Below the pieces are notes generated by a model. The model saw only the letters and a list, made by a program, of their open reading frames with translations. It did not search any database and was not told the origin of the DNA. Below are positions 1-11,256 of a DNA stretch of 45,485 nucleotides, in pieces. Both the position numbers and the translations under genes were made by a program. The stretch's first letter is position 1, and each line of letters starts with the position of its first letter. The stretch comes from Verrucomicrobiota bacterium (GTDB lineage Bacteria > Verrucomicrobiota > Verrucomicrobiia > Verrucomicrobiales > DEV007), in the NCBI GenBank assembly GCA_020630975.1, contig JAHDID010000049.1, forward strand, positions 1 through 45,485, given 5' to 3'.

Positions 1-25
1 AAAAAAGTAGACACTGGTGGGCAGA

Positions 26-2455
<2,430 letters not shown>

Positions 2456-2462
2456 CCGAGCG

Positions 2463-2500
2463 ATTGTACCCTATTGAATAAAAATTGTACCCTATTGAAT
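2463..2500 (+). repeat. Two copies of a dispersed 17-bp motif, 21-bp period
   Basis: Two identical copies of ATTGTACCCTATTGAAT lie at 2463-2479 and 2484-2500, separated by AAAA, so the period is 21 bp. They fill most of the 54-bp gap between the DUF1592 stop and the DUF1552 ATG at 2510. The same motif with the same period occurs at 26153-26211 and, inverted, at 42149-42207. The last copy is followed by TTCG both here and at 26212. It is not a CRISPR (spacers of only 4 bp) and I do not recognise it as a named repeat. Confidence 0.93.
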
Positions 2501-2509
2501 TTCGATTCT

Positions 2510-3862
2510 ATGAACTATTTAGATCAATCCTGGCTCATCGACCGCCGACATGTACTGCGCGGTCTGGGCAGCTTTATCGCTCTGCCTATGCTCGACTGCA
2601 TGCGCCCACTGCGAGCTGCTGCCCCTAGCATGCCTAAGCGAAGTGTGTTTATCTATATACCCAATGGCGTCAACACACTCGACTACCAGATCACCACACC
2701 GGGAGCGGACTACACCCTATCACGCTCGCTGACTCCACTGGAAAAACACCGCAGCATCATCACCCCGATCAGCGGACTACACCACCCAGGCGGTCTCGGA
2801 CATCATCACAACTGCCAAAAGATCTGGCTCACCGGAGGGCGGGTCGGACCATCGGATCGCAATACCATATCGGTGGACCAGCGCATGGCCGAGGTGACAG
2901 CGCCGCACACCCGCTTTCACTCGCTGGAAATCGCCAACAAAGGCGAATCCCTCGCCTGGACCGCAGATGGCATCCGCCTACCGGGCATGAGCCGATGCCG
3001 CGAGATCTTTGCCCACCTCTTCGAAGAACCAAAGGCGGGCACCGCTGCTCAGCGACGCGCCTTTCGCCGCAAAGGCAGCGTACTCGATGCCAATCTCGCC
3101 GAGGTCCGCGCGATGGAGCGCAAGATGGGCAGCGAGGACAAAGGTCGCATGGAGCAATACCTGACCTCCGTGCGCGAGACCGAGATCCGCACCCAGCGTG
3201 CCGATGCCTGGCTCGATATACCTCGCCCCGAGATAGCCGATGCCGATCGCAAGCGCACCGACAAGGAAGTGCCACAGACCGAGGCCGGTGCCTACTACCG
3301 CACCATCTACGATCTGATCGTGCTCGCTTTTCAGACCGATGCCACAAGGGTCGCCACCTTTAGTAGCGGCCTCGAGGGCCAGGGACTACCGATACCCGAG
3401 CTCAATATCACCCAGAGTCGCCATGCGCTGAGCCACCACAATGGCGACCCCGGCCATATGGAAAAGCTGACCCAGAGCGATACCTTCGCCGTGGAGCAGT
3501 TTAGCTACTTCCTCTCGCGCCTATCCGAGACAAAGGATCTCGATGGCAAACCTCTGATCGATACGACGATGTCGCTATTCGGCAGCGGCATGGCCTACGG
3601 CCACAGCCACGGCAATGCCAATCTACCTCTCGTCCTAGCAGGTGGCAGCGGGTGTGGACTGCAGCATGGCCAGCATCTAGATCTAAACCAAGGCCACTTC
3701 GATGGCTATACCCTGGACAACCCAGGCGCACACTATAGGCTCTGCAGCCGACCGGCGAATACCGATGCGCATATGAGCAATCTACTGCTAATGATGGCAC
3801 GGAAGATGGGAGTCGAGGTAGATCGCTTTGGTGATAGCAATGGTGAATTGGTATTGGGATGA
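2510..3862 (+). CDS. DUF1552 family Tat-exported protein
   Basis: A 450-aa DUF1552 protein, the usual genetic partner of DUF1592-type cytochromes. The reading frame is open upstream to a TTG at 2474, but that extension only translates the 21-bp repeat (NCTLLNF). ATG 2510 is therefore preferred; no strong ribosome binding site is visible for either. Residues 11-16 (DRRHVL) with a hydrophobic stretch to about residue 30 form a twin-arginine signal, so a folded protein is probably exported by Tat. Typical family blocks are visible: [12 protein letters not shown] near 45-56, [15 protein letters not shown] near 90-105 and [23 protein letters not shown] near the C-terminus. The fold is related to the DUF1501/sulfatase-like group, but no catalytic activity is proven. 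It is probably cotranscribed with the preceding gene. Confidence 0.92.
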   Translation: MNYLDQSWLIDRRHVLRGLGSFIALPMLDCMRPLRAAAPSMPKRSVFIYIPNGVNTLDYQITTPGADYTLSRSLTPLEKHRSIITPISGLHHPGGLGHHHNCQKIWLTGGRVGPSDRNTISVDQRMAEVTAPHTRFHSLEIANKGESLAWTADGIRLPGMSRCREIFAHLFEEPKAGTAAQRRAFRRKGSVLDANLAEVRAMERKMGSEDKGRMEQYLTSVRETEIRTQRADAWLDIPRPEIADADRKRTDKEVPQTEAGAYYRTIYDLIVLAFQTDATRVATFSSGLEGQGLPIPELNITQSRHALSHHNGDPGHMEKLTQSDTFAVEQFSYFLSRLSETKDLDGKPLIDTTMSLFGSGMAYGHSHGNANLPLVLAGGSGCGLQHGQHLDLNQGHFDGYTLDNPGAHYRLCSRPANTDAHMSNLLLMMARKMGVEVDRFGDSNGELVLG

Positions 3863-3880
3863 TAGTAATGAGCAGAGAAA

Positions 3881-3982
3881 TCAAGGAGGGGCGACGTCTC
3901 GTCGCCCGGCTTCCCTCTTCCCTCTATCTTTGCAATGGCATTGGCCAAGCCTGCCGGGCGACGAGACGTCGCCCCTCCTTGA
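3881..3982. repeat. REP/BIME-like inverted repeat, 30-bp perfect arms
   Basis: The left arm 3881-3910 and right arm 3953-3982 are exact reverse complements over 30 bp, with a 42-bp spacer. Each arm contains its own hairpin: GGGCGACG, then TCT, then CGTCGCCC in the left arm. Two inverted hairpin units side by side are the hallmark of REP/BIME elements mobilised by RAYT-type (TnpA-REP) transposases; no such transposase is in this window. It lies in the 128-bp gap between the DUF1552 stop (3862) and ATG 3991. A related pair occurs at 30049-30125. Confidence 0.88.
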
Positions 3983-3990
3983 GCTTGTGC

Positions 3991-5103
3991 ATGGCTATAC
4001 TAGCATTTTTCTCTATCTACCCATTGCTCGCCGAAGACACCCCCTACCGTCCCACACCCGGTACCTTCGCCGATCCCGCCCACGCCACGCCCTACTGGGG
4101 CGAGCTAGTCTTCGTCGATCACGTCAATCGCAGAGGCACACTGCGCCTACACATCGACGGCTACTACCGAGAGGATCGCTTACATCACTTTGCCATGCTG
4201 CCCTATGGCGAGATCTACTACCGGGGTGCTCCAGCCGAACTGCGCGACATCCCCATCGGCACGAATCTCTATGGCCAGTTTTACCTACCTCCAGATCCAG
4301 AGACCTCTGTGGTGCCGGTGGTAAAGAATGCCACACCTGGTAGACCTACCGAAAACCACGCGATTCTACTAGAGGACGCACCAAGCCGCCACCTGCGCCA
4401 GAGCAAAACCTGGCAACTCAAAGAACTCACTAAAGACAAACTCATCGCCACACTAGCAGACGACCCGGAAACACAGGAATTCACCATCGATGCATCGACC
4501 CGATTTTGGCGAGGGCGCGAGTCTCTGACACTCGCCGATGTATCGCCAGATCCAGGCACACCTCTCTACCTTTGCCTCGGCTGGCACGAGCGCTATCTCT
4601 ACCAGCAGTTTCACGTAGCGGATGTCTTTCTCGACCAGGCAGCGCTCGATGTCGCTAGCGAGCAGCAGCGCCAGACTCACATCCGCCATATCCGCCACCG
4701 CTGGCTACCTGCGCGCATCGACTCGTGCGAGCACGGCAAATTCGGCAAAGCCAGCATAGTGGCCACTCTCTTCGGCGGTATGGACGAGAGCCTCTATGCA
4801 GCCTTTCAGCCAGGCGAACGCGCCAAGATGGCCGTGGCCGAAGCGACGCTACGCACCTGGTGGCAAAACCACGATGGCATGGATGGCAAGATCGCCGAAG
4901 TCACCCGATCCGAGGGTAAACCTCAGGTAGGTGATAGCGGTATCCAGATCACCTTTGAAATGCCGCTGATCCTCGAAGGTTTTCGCCCCGGCATGACGGT
5001 GCGCATCCGCCACAGTAGCTGGGTAAATGCCAAGCCCCCACTCGAAGAGCAGGTCAAAGGCTTTGACGATCGCTGGCCTAGTAGAGAGATGTTTACCAAA
5101 TAG
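3991..5103 (+). CDS. Secreted protein of unknown function in the PSCyt1 cluster
   Basis: A 370-aa exported protein that I do not recognise as a named family. The frame is open to 3859, but the first 44 codons read through the BIME-like repeat. ATG 3991 begins a plausible short signal sequence ([16 protein letters not shown]); a TTG at 3979 would add four residues. The mature protein is rich in aromatic residues and beta-prone: [20 protein letters not shown] and [20 protein letters not shown] near the N-terminus suggest an OB-like or beta-barrel domain, and the pattern recurs loosely in the second half. No metal or haem motif is seen. The stop is followed immediately by the ATG of the PSCyt1/DUF1549 gene, so the two are certainly cotranscribed and probably translationally coupled. 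It joins the two PSCyt1-type gene pairs physically. Confidence 0.8.
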   Translation: MAILAFFSIYPLLAEDTPYRPTPGTFADPAHATPYWGELVFVDHVNRRGTLRLHIDGYYREDRLHHFAMLPYGEIYYRGAPAELRDIPIGTNLYGQFYLPPDPETSVVPVVKNATPGRPTENHAILLEDAPSRHLRQSKTWQLKELTKDKLIATLADDPETQEFTIDASTRFWRGRESLTLADVSPDPGTPLYLCLGWHERYLYQQFHVADVFLDQAALDVASEQQRQTHIRHIRHRWLPARIDSCEHGKFGKASIVATLFGGMDESLYAAFQPGERAKMAVAEATLRTWWQNHDGMDGKIAEVTRSEGKPQVGDSGIQITFEMPLILEGFRPGMTVRIRHSSWVNAKPPLEEQVKGFDDRWPSREMFTK

Positions 5104-8100
5104 ATGAAACCTCTACATCTAATCGCCCTATCCATAACCTTGCTCTCGATTAGTTCTGCGACTGCGACAGAAGCGCTGCAGTTTTTCGAGACTAAGATCC
5201 GACCACTACTCGCGTCCGAATGCTACGAGTGCCATGGCGCCGACAAACAAAAAGGTGGCCTAAGGCTCGACCATATCGAGCATATCAAAAACGGTGGCGA
5301 CTCGGGCCCTGCCATCGTCGCTGGTCAGCCTACTGAATCGCTACTCGTCGAGTCGATCCATCATCTCGATCCCGACTTTGCCATGCCTCCTAAGAAAAAG
5401 CTATCTGACACCCAGATCGCTCACCTAGAGAATTGGATCCAGCTCGGAGCCCCCTGGCCGGAGAGTAGCAGCGGTAGGGAGGTGGCAAGCAAAGATGAGC
5501 GAGGCTTCACTGAGGCCGACTACCAGTGGTGGGCAGTACAGCCGGTTCGCGATGTGACGCCACCTGAGTCCACTCTGGCACACCCTATCGATAGCTTTAT
5601 CTCAGAGCGGCTATCGGCTGATGGGCTAGCCCCAGCACCGCCCGCCGATCGCTACGAGCTAGTGCGCCGTGCCTACTACGATCTCCATGGCCTACCACCC
5701 ACACCTAAGCAGATCGATCGCTATGTGAATGACGACTCCGCCGACGCCTGGCCCCGCCTGCTTGATGAGCTACTAGCCTCTCCCCGCTATGGTGAACGCT
5801 GGGGACAGCACTGGCTAGATGTGGTGCGCTACTCTGAAAGCGATGGCTACCGCGCCGATGATTACCGTCCGAATACCTGGCCCTACCGAGACTATGTGAT
5901 TGCCGCCTTTAATGACGATAAACCCTATAATGAATTCATACGCGAACAGCTGGCCGCCGATGAGTTTGCCCCTGACGATCCTGATCGCCTGATCGGCACC
6001 GCCTTTCTACGGCTCGGTATCTATGAGTGGAACCAGCGCAACGCGCGCATGCAGTGGGACCTGATCATGACCGAAATGACCAACGCCACCGCGGAGGTCT
6101 TTCTCGGTATCGGCATCGGCTGCGCGCAGTGTCACGATCACAAGTTTGATCCCATCCTACAGAAAGATCACTACGCTCTGCGCGCCTTCCTAGGCAATAC
6201 CTGGTGGCCAGAGAAGCACCCGATCGCTACTAGTACAGAGAAAAATACCTACCAAGAAAAGCAACAGGCATGGCAGGCTGCAGCTAACGAAACCATAGCA
6301 AAACTGGACGAGCTCAAAGAGCCTACAATACAGGGCAAGATCAAGTGGGTAGTCAAACAATTCCCCGACGATATCCAGGCCCTCTACCGCAAACCAAAGA
6401 CTGAGCGCGACGCCTACGAAGAACAGCTCGCCCAACTCGTGCAGCGCCAAGTGGACCGCGAGGTGCGAAAGATCAAATGGGAAAAGACCTTTGCCAAGCA
6501 AGCTGAGAAACTGGAGACATACCAAAACCTGACTACAGCGTTAAAGGAATTCGACCATCTCAAGCCAACCGCCCTCCCACATGGGTTCATCGCTACCGAC
6601 ATCGATCCAGCTGCAGCCGCTACCTACCTGACCAAGCGCAATGACAAGCAGATCGTCGAGCCTGCCTTTCTCTCACTACTCGGTCAGCCGCTACCCAATA
6701 TCGCGCCTCGATCTGCTACCACCGGCAGACGCACCGCACTGGCTGATTGGATCGCAGATGCCGATAACCCGTTGTCTACTCGAGTCATCACCAATCGCAT
6801 CTGGCAGCATCACTTTGCTAAAGGACTGGCGCCCTCACCGAATGACTTTGGCCAGCTCGGTGGCGAGCCAACGCATCCCGAGCTACTCGATTGGCTGACT
6901 ACCGAGTTTATCCAAGGTGGCTGGAGCATCAAAAAGCTCCATCGCCTGATCATGACGAGCGCTACGTATCAACAAACAGCGCGTCGGGAACCCAGCGAAA
7001 TAGAGAAAAAGGTCGATCCTACCAATACCCTCCTCTGGCGCTATCCCCCGCACAGGCTCAGCGCTGAGCAGGTACGCGACAGCATGCTAGCGGTCTCTGG
7101 CGAGCTCGACTCCACCCTCGGAGGTGCAGCGCAGTCCGCCGCCTCGAAACGTCGCTCGGTCTATACTCAAAAACGCCGCAACCGACCCGATCCATTGTTA
7201 GCCGGATTCGACGCCCCCGCAGGCTTCGCCTCGGCCCCGGATCGCACCAGCACAACCACGCCCAACCAATCGCTAATGCTAATCAATGGCTCGTGGCCGA
7301 TCGATCGTGCGCGAGCGATGGCCAATCGCCTGCTAGGCGGCCAAAGAACGGTCTCCGAGAGCGTCATCCAAAACGCCTACCTGAGCACCTACGGGCGCAG
7401 GGCGAATACCGACGAGGTCTCTGCAGCGATAGTTTTCATCACCGCCATGTCTGGCCTTGATGTGACGCCAGACTCTCCCCCTGATAAATTCCCCAATGAA
7501 ACCGGTCTGCGCGATAGCCAGCAGCATTTCCGCGGTATCGACGGAGTCGGTAGCCGAGCGCTGTGGCTACAGCCAGGTAGCCGATTTGAGCAGCTCGATA
7601 TATCGGCACTCAGCCTACCTAGCGATGCCTTCACCATAGAAGTGATCGGCAGACTGGAGGCGATATATAAAGATGCATCGGTAAATACGCTGGTCTCCAA
7701 GTGGAATGGAAGCACCAAGCACAGTGGCTGGGCACTAGGAGTGACTAGTGAAAAGTCTCGCTACCAACCCCGCAATTTCATCATGCAGCTGGTCGGTAAA
7801 GATTTCCAAGGCAATCAAGTGTACCAAGTGGTACCGTCGGATCTGCGCGCGGATCTGAATCGCCAGCTCTACCTAGCAGCTGTGATATCGGCTAAAGCCA
7901 GCCCGGATGATCCTACTGCTACCAGTGTGACATTCTACATGAAAGACCTCGGCGATCCATATGCCCAACTGATGAAGTCGGTCGTCTCTCACTCGATCGT
8001 AGGCGGTCTACACCCTGCGGAACAGGTGAAAAGCTTTATCGGCGGTCGCAGCGGTCCCGGGCATCTCTGGGATGGGCAGGTCGCTAGAGTACGCATCACC

Positions 8101-8322
8101 GACGGTCTTTTAGAGGAGGAGCAATTATTGATCCACTCCCCAACAGCAGAGAAGCTGATCGCCGATTGGGACTTTTCCCAAACACTCGATGGCGAGCAGC
8201 CTGCGGCTGGCACGAGCTGGCATAGAAAAGCTCCCACCTCGGGCCCATCGCCTCTGCTCAGTGCGATGACGGATTTCTGTCATGCGCTGATCAATTCCAA
8301 CGAATTTCTCTACCTACACTGA
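5104..8322 (+). CDS. PSCyt1-DUF1549-DUF1553 protein with C-terminal LamG-like domain
   Basis: A 1072-aa exported protein. After the signal peptide (residues 1-22) comes a Planctomycete cytochrome c domain with CYECH at 40-44 and KQKGGLRLD. DUF1549 follows (about 165-370: RWGQHWLDVVRYSESDGY, then CAQCHDHKFDP with a second haem-type motif at 340-344). A lysine/glutamate-rich, probably helical stretch (about 380-480) precedes DUF1553 (about 555-800: RVITNRIWQHHFAKGLAPSPNDFG and HRLSAEQVRDSMLAVSG). Residues about 830-1040 resemble a LamG/concanavalin-like jelly roll (SDAFTIEVIGRLEAI, VARVRITDGLL), inserted before the final DFCHALINSNEFLYLH motif that normally ends DUF1553. The LamG insert suggests polysaccharide binding, which is an inference. 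It pairs with the downstream DUF1501 gene, overlapping it by one base (TGATG). Confidence 0.93.
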   Translation: MKPLHLIALSITLLSISSATATEALQFFETKIRPLLASECYECHGADKQKGGLRLDHIEHIKNGGDSGPAIVAGQPTESLLVESIHHLDPDFAMPPKKKLSDTQIAHLENWIQLGAPWPESSSGREVASKDERGFTEADYQWWAVQPVRDVTPPESTLAHPIDSFISERLSADGLAPAPPADRYELVRRAYYDLHGLPPTPKQIDRYVNDDSADAWPRLLDELLASPRYGERWGQHWLDVVRYSESDGYRADDYRPNTWPYRDYVIAAFNDDKPYNEFIREQLAADEFAPDDPDRLIGTAFLRLGIYEWNQRNARMQWDLIMTEMTNATAEVFLGIGIGCAQCHDHKFDPILQKDHYALRAFLGNTWWPEKHPIATSTEKNTYQEKQQAWQAAANETIAKLDELKEPTIQGKIKWVVKQFPDDIQALYRKPKTERDAYEEQLAQLVQRQVDREVRKIKWEKTFAKQAEKLETYQNLTTALKEFDHLKPTALPHGFIATDIDPAAAATYLTKRNDKQIVEPAFLSLLGQPLPNIAPRSATTGRRTALADWIADADNPLSTRVITNRIWQHHFAKGLAPSPNDFGQLGGEPTHPELLDWLTTEFIQGGWSIKKLHRLIMTSATYQQTARREPSEIEKKVDPTNTLLWRYPPHRLSAEQVRDSMLAVSGELDSTLGGAAQSAASKRRSVYTQKRRNRPDPLLAGFDAPAGFASAPDRTSTTTPNQSLMLINGSWPIDRARAMANRLLGGQRTVSESVIQNAYLSTYGRRANTDEVSAAIVFITAMSGLDVTPDSPPDKFPNETGLRDSQQHFRGIDGVGSRALWLQPGSRFEQLDISALSLPSDAFTIEVIGRLEAIYKDASVNTLVSKWNGSTKHSGWALGVTSEKSRYQPRNFIMQLVGKDFQGNQVYQVVPSDLRADLNRQLYLAAVISAKASPDDPTATSVTFYMKDLGDPYAQLMKSVVSHSIVGGLHPAEQVKSFIGGRSGPGHLWDGQVARVRITDGLLEEEQLLIHSPTAEKLIADWDFSQTLDGEQPAAGTSWHRKAPTSGPSPLLSAMTDFCHALINSNEFLYLH

Positions 8323-9752
8323 TGCCCTGCCACCGATACGATCCTCTCGATACTCGCCGCGACTTTCTAGCCCGTGCAGGGTCAGGATTCGGAGCGGTGG
8401 CTCTGTCTGCCCTATCTGGGAAAAACCTACTCGCCCATAATAGGCCGCCCAACCCGGTAGCAGCCAAGATCCCGCACCGTCTCGGCAAAGCCAAAAATGT
8501 GATCTGGCTATTCATGGAGGGTGGCCCCAGCCATCTAGATCTATTCGACCGCAAACCTTTACTCAATCAACTCGCAGGCCAGCCATTACCTGATAGCTTC
8601 GCCCGACCAGTGACAGCTATGGGCGAGGCCAACTCGCCCCTGCTCGAGAGCAAACGCCAGTGGCAACAGCATGGCGACAGTGGTCTATGGATATCCGACT
8701 GGCTACCCAACCACTCAAAGATAGCCGATGACCTATGTGTGATCCGTAGCTGTGTGTCCGATGGCATCAATCATGCCGGCGGGGTGTGTCAGATGAATAC
8801 TGGAGCCGTCTTTGGCGGGCGCCCATCGCTAGGCTCGTGGATCTCCTATGGCCTAGGCACGGAGAACCAAAATCTACCTGGATTTGTGGTCATCAAAGAT
8901 AGTAATTCCATGATCGTAAATGGCACGCGCTGCTGGGGATCGGGCTTCATCCCCGCAGTGCATCAGGGAGTACTCCTAGAGGGCGGCAGCCAGCCTATCG
9001 CCAATCTCAATCGCCCCAAAGGGATCAGCGACGAACGCCAGCGGCAGAAACTCGACTTTCTCAAAACGCTCAACCAGAAGCACCTCCTAGGTAGAGAATC
9101 GAATACCGATCTCGACGCCCGCATCCGCAGCTATGAGCTCGCCTTTCGCATGCAGACGGCCGCACCGGAGGCGATCGACCTCGATAGCGAGCCCGAGCAC
9201 ATCAAATCTCTATATGGCCTAGACCACAAAGACACTCAGATCTATGGACACCAATGCCTGATGGCTCGCCGTCTAGTCGAGCGAGGCGTCCGCTTTATCC
9301 AGCTCTATCACGGAGCTGGTAGTAAATGGGATAGCCACAGCAAGATGGAGAGCAATCATGCTCGCCTATGCGGAAATGTCGATACCCCTATCGTAGGCCT
9401 ACTCACCGATCTCAAGCAGCGTGGGCTACTCGATGAGACGCTAGTGATCTGGGGCGGCGAATTTGGCCGCACGCCGATGAGTGAGAAAGGCGACGGCCGC
9501 GACCACAATCCCACAGGCTTCACCATGTGGATGGCGGGCGGCGGAGTCAAAGGCGGCCAGACCATAGGTGCCACAGATGAGCTAGGCCTCTACGCCACCG
9601 AGGACAAACTGCACGTCCACGACATTCACTCCACCATCATGGCCCTACTCGGCCTCGACCACACCCAGGTCGTCTACATGCACAAAGGCCGACCCGAGCG
9701 AGTCGACCTAAACGAAGGCCACGTGCATGGCGGTATTGTATCGGGTGTGTAG
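8322..9752 (+). CDS. DUF1501 family Tat-exported protein
   Basis: A 476-aa DUF1501 protein, the standard partner of PSCyt1/DUF1549/DUF1553 genes. ATG 8322 shares a base with the previous stop codon, so translational coupling is expected. The twin-arginine signal is TRRDFLARAG at residues 11-20, with a hydrophobic stretch to about 35. Family blocks: IWLFMEGGPSHLDLFDRKP, VRSCVSDGINHAGGVCQMNTG, GVRFIQLYHGAGSKWDSH, VIWGGEFGRTPMSEKGDGRD and DIHSTIMALLGLDHTQVVY. These match the alkaline phosphatase/sulfatase-like fold of the family; substrate and activity are unknown. It is the last gene of the left-hand cluster, and no intrinsic terminator was seen after it. Confidence 0.93.
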   Translation: MPCHRYDPLDTRRDFLARAGSGFGAVALSALSGKNLLAHNRPPNPVAAKIPHRLGKAKNVIWLFMEGGPSHLDLFDRKPLLNQLAGQPLPDSFARPVTAMGEANSPLLESKRQWQQHGDSGLWISDWLPNHSKIADDLCVIRSCVSDGINHAGGVCQMNTGAVFGGRPSLGSWISYGLGTENQNLPGFVVIKDSNSMIVNGTRCWGSGFIPAVHQGVLLEGGSQPIANLNRPKGISDERQRQKLDFLKTLNQKHLLGRESNTDLDARIRSYELAFRMQTAAPEAIDLDSEPEHIKSLYGLDHKDTQIYGHQCLMARRLVERGVRFIQLYHGAGSKWDSHSKMESNHARLCGNVDTPIVGLLTDLKQRGLLDETLVIWGGEFGRTPMSEKGDGRDHNPTGFTMWMAGGGVKGGQTIGATDELGLYATEDKLHVHDIHSTIMALLGLDHTQVVYMHKGRPERVDLNEGHVHGGIVSGV

Positions 9753-10248
9753 TGCGAGCGGATTGCCCCTCCATCAAAGAAAACTGAAGGCTCGAAAGCT
9801 ATTGTACTACAGTATCAGCCTCCAACTATAGCATGATCGTGCTCGAAGATGAAAGCCAGAACAAATAATCCAATTTGAATAGTAGCGTTCACTGCCAAAT
9901 CGCGAAGTAATCTCCAGTTACGTGATAAAAGAGAAATGACGATAACGACAAGCGAACAGAGTAAAATTAAAAATACCGTTAAGAAAAGAAAGGTCAAAAT
10001 CACCCACCAAAAATCCATAAATTCGTTTGCCGAACTTGTAGGAAATATCAGAGCCCTGACTAACCCTATGGCTGAAAAAATCAGTGCAGGGAGCAGAAGA
10101 AGGAAATGTGCCGAAATCTTAATCTGGTAAAAAGTAAAGCTGAGGAACCGAACAATTATTCGATCCTAGGAACTAAATTCATTCTACTTCTGGCCTTCCC
10201 TAATCCTCAGTTTCAATCCAAAAATTTTGAGAATGCTCGCAATCATTT
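9753..10248. other. AT-rich intergenic region between convergent genes
   Basis: The 496-bp stretch between the DUF1501 stop and the sugar isomerase stop is visibly more AT-rich than its surroundings. It holds one credible small membrane-protein frame on the minus strand (9815-10018, possibly extending to about 10165). No tRNA, insertion sequence or terminator was recognised. Confidence 0.6.
9815..10018 (-). CDS. Candidate small membrane protein, start uncertain
   Basis: A 67-codon frame from ATG 10018 encodes an almost wholly hydrophobic protein: MDFWWVILTFLFLTVFLILL, a second segment VVIVISLL, then a third, IQIGLFVLAFIF, near the C-terminus. The same frame stays open upstream to a stop at 10166-10168. 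That extension reads KISAHFLLLLPALIFSAIGLV just before the ATG, another convincing membrane helix, but no ATG, GTG or TTG is available for it. It is either the remnant of a longer gene whose start was lost, or it starts at a rare codon (ATT at about 10123). I do not recognise the family. Low GC suggests recent acquisition or decay. Confidence 0.4.
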   Translation of the reverse strand: MDFWWVILTFLFLTVFLILLCSLVVIVISLLSRNWRLLRDLAVNATIQIGLFVLAFIFEHDHAIVGG

Positions 10249-11202
10249 CTACTCCAAACCCGCTGCTGCTACAGCCGCTTTCATTTTCTCTAGACCTACC
10301 TTGGCGCACTCTGCGGCGGGCATTTTCCAGTACTCCTCGTTGAAAAGCTCGAGAGATAGGGTCGGACGGGCACCGACTTTATCGAAGTTCTGCAGGATCT
10401 GGGTGAGCGGAGCGATACCGTCGCCGGGGAAGACACGATCTTTGTCTTTGATCGATTCGCGCGGGGGATCAGCGGGGTAGTCGTTCATGTGAAAGCTCTG
10501 CAATGCCGATGGGCCGAGCATGAGAAACGCATCGAATGAGGAGCCACCTTTGTAAGTGTGATAGACATCGCCGAGGAAACAGGCTTGCGGATGGCCTGCC
10601 GCTACGGCGATGTAGATGGCTTTCTCGACGGTGCCAATGACAGGGTGCCCACCCCACATCTCGATCTGCGGTACCACGCCCATCTCTGCTCCCAGCTCTA
10701 GTAGCTCGCGATAGCGGACAGCGGCATCGTCTAGGGTGACCATATCTTTCGAGCCGGAGCCCGCTGGCGGCGCAGCGATGCGGGTACCTCCTAGCTGGGC
10801 GAGGGTGTCCATATCGCGGCGTGCTTGCTCCATGCCCTCGCGGCGCTTGTCGGGATCGTTGACGATCCAGCGGGCAAAACCTATCGCGCTATCCACAGTC
10901 AGCCCATGATCGTCGATGCGCTTTTTTAGATCCTTCAGCGATCCACCATCGGCCACATACTGGTCGATGGTGCGAAACCATGGCTCGATCGCATCGTAGC
11001 CAGCTTTGCCGATCAGCTCGATCTCTGCAGCAGCATCGAGTCCCTGCCCCCTGATAGTCGAGGTATTCAGACCATAGCGAAATCGCTGCGGCTTAGCGGC
11101 AGGCTCTGCAGCGGCATGACTCTGGCTAGCTGTGCCTACTGATAAAACAGCTGCGCCTGCAGATGCACTGGCTGCGAGTAAGTGGCGTCGAGAGGTATCC
11201 AT
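10249..11202 (-). CDS. Tat-exported sugar phosphate isomerase/epimerase-like protein
   Basis: A 317-aa TIM-barrel protein of the xylose isomerase-like/AP endonuclease 2 superfamily. ATG 11202 gives MDTSRRHLLAASASAGAAVL, a twin-arginine signal; the frame is open 12 codons further but that adds nothing recognisable. Barrel features: GLNTSTIRGQ (strand 1), EIELIGKAGYDAIEPWF (strand 2 with the Glu), RIAAPPAGS, VVPQIEMWGGHP (metal-binding Glu region), ACFLGDVYHTYKGGSSFD (Asp/His pair), SFHMNDYPADPPRE and PTLSLELFNEEYW near the C-terminus. Periplasmic members of this superfamily are abundant in Verrucomicrobia and Planctomycetes; substrates are mostly unknown. It is the last gene of the minus-strand run, 54 bp after the FKBP gene. 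Confidence 0.88.
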   Translation of the reverse strand: MDTSRRHLLAASASAGAAVLSVGTASQSHAAAEPAAKPQRFRYGLNTSTIRGQGLDAAAEIELIGKAGYDAIEPWFRTIDQYVADGGSLKDLKKRIDDHGLTVDSAIGFARWIVNDPDKRREGMEQARRDMDTLAQLGGTRIAAPPAGSGSKDMVTLDDAAVRYRELLELGAEMGVVPQIEMWGGHPVIGTVEKAIYIAVAAGHPQACFLGDVYHTYKGGSSFDAFLMLGPSALQSFHMNDYPADPPRESIKDKDRVFPGDGIAPLTQILQNFDKVGARPTLSLELFNEEYWKMPAAECAKVGLEKMKAAVAAAGLE

Positions 11203-11256
11203 GCAACACGATATACACAGGATCGACTGCTGGGACACGCACTTTCTACTAGCCGA

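Noticed and set aside
2463-2500. CRISPR array, considered because of regular repeats here and at 26 kb and 42 kb
   Set aside because: Spacers are only 4 bp and partly conserved, arrays have two or three units, and no cas genes are present.
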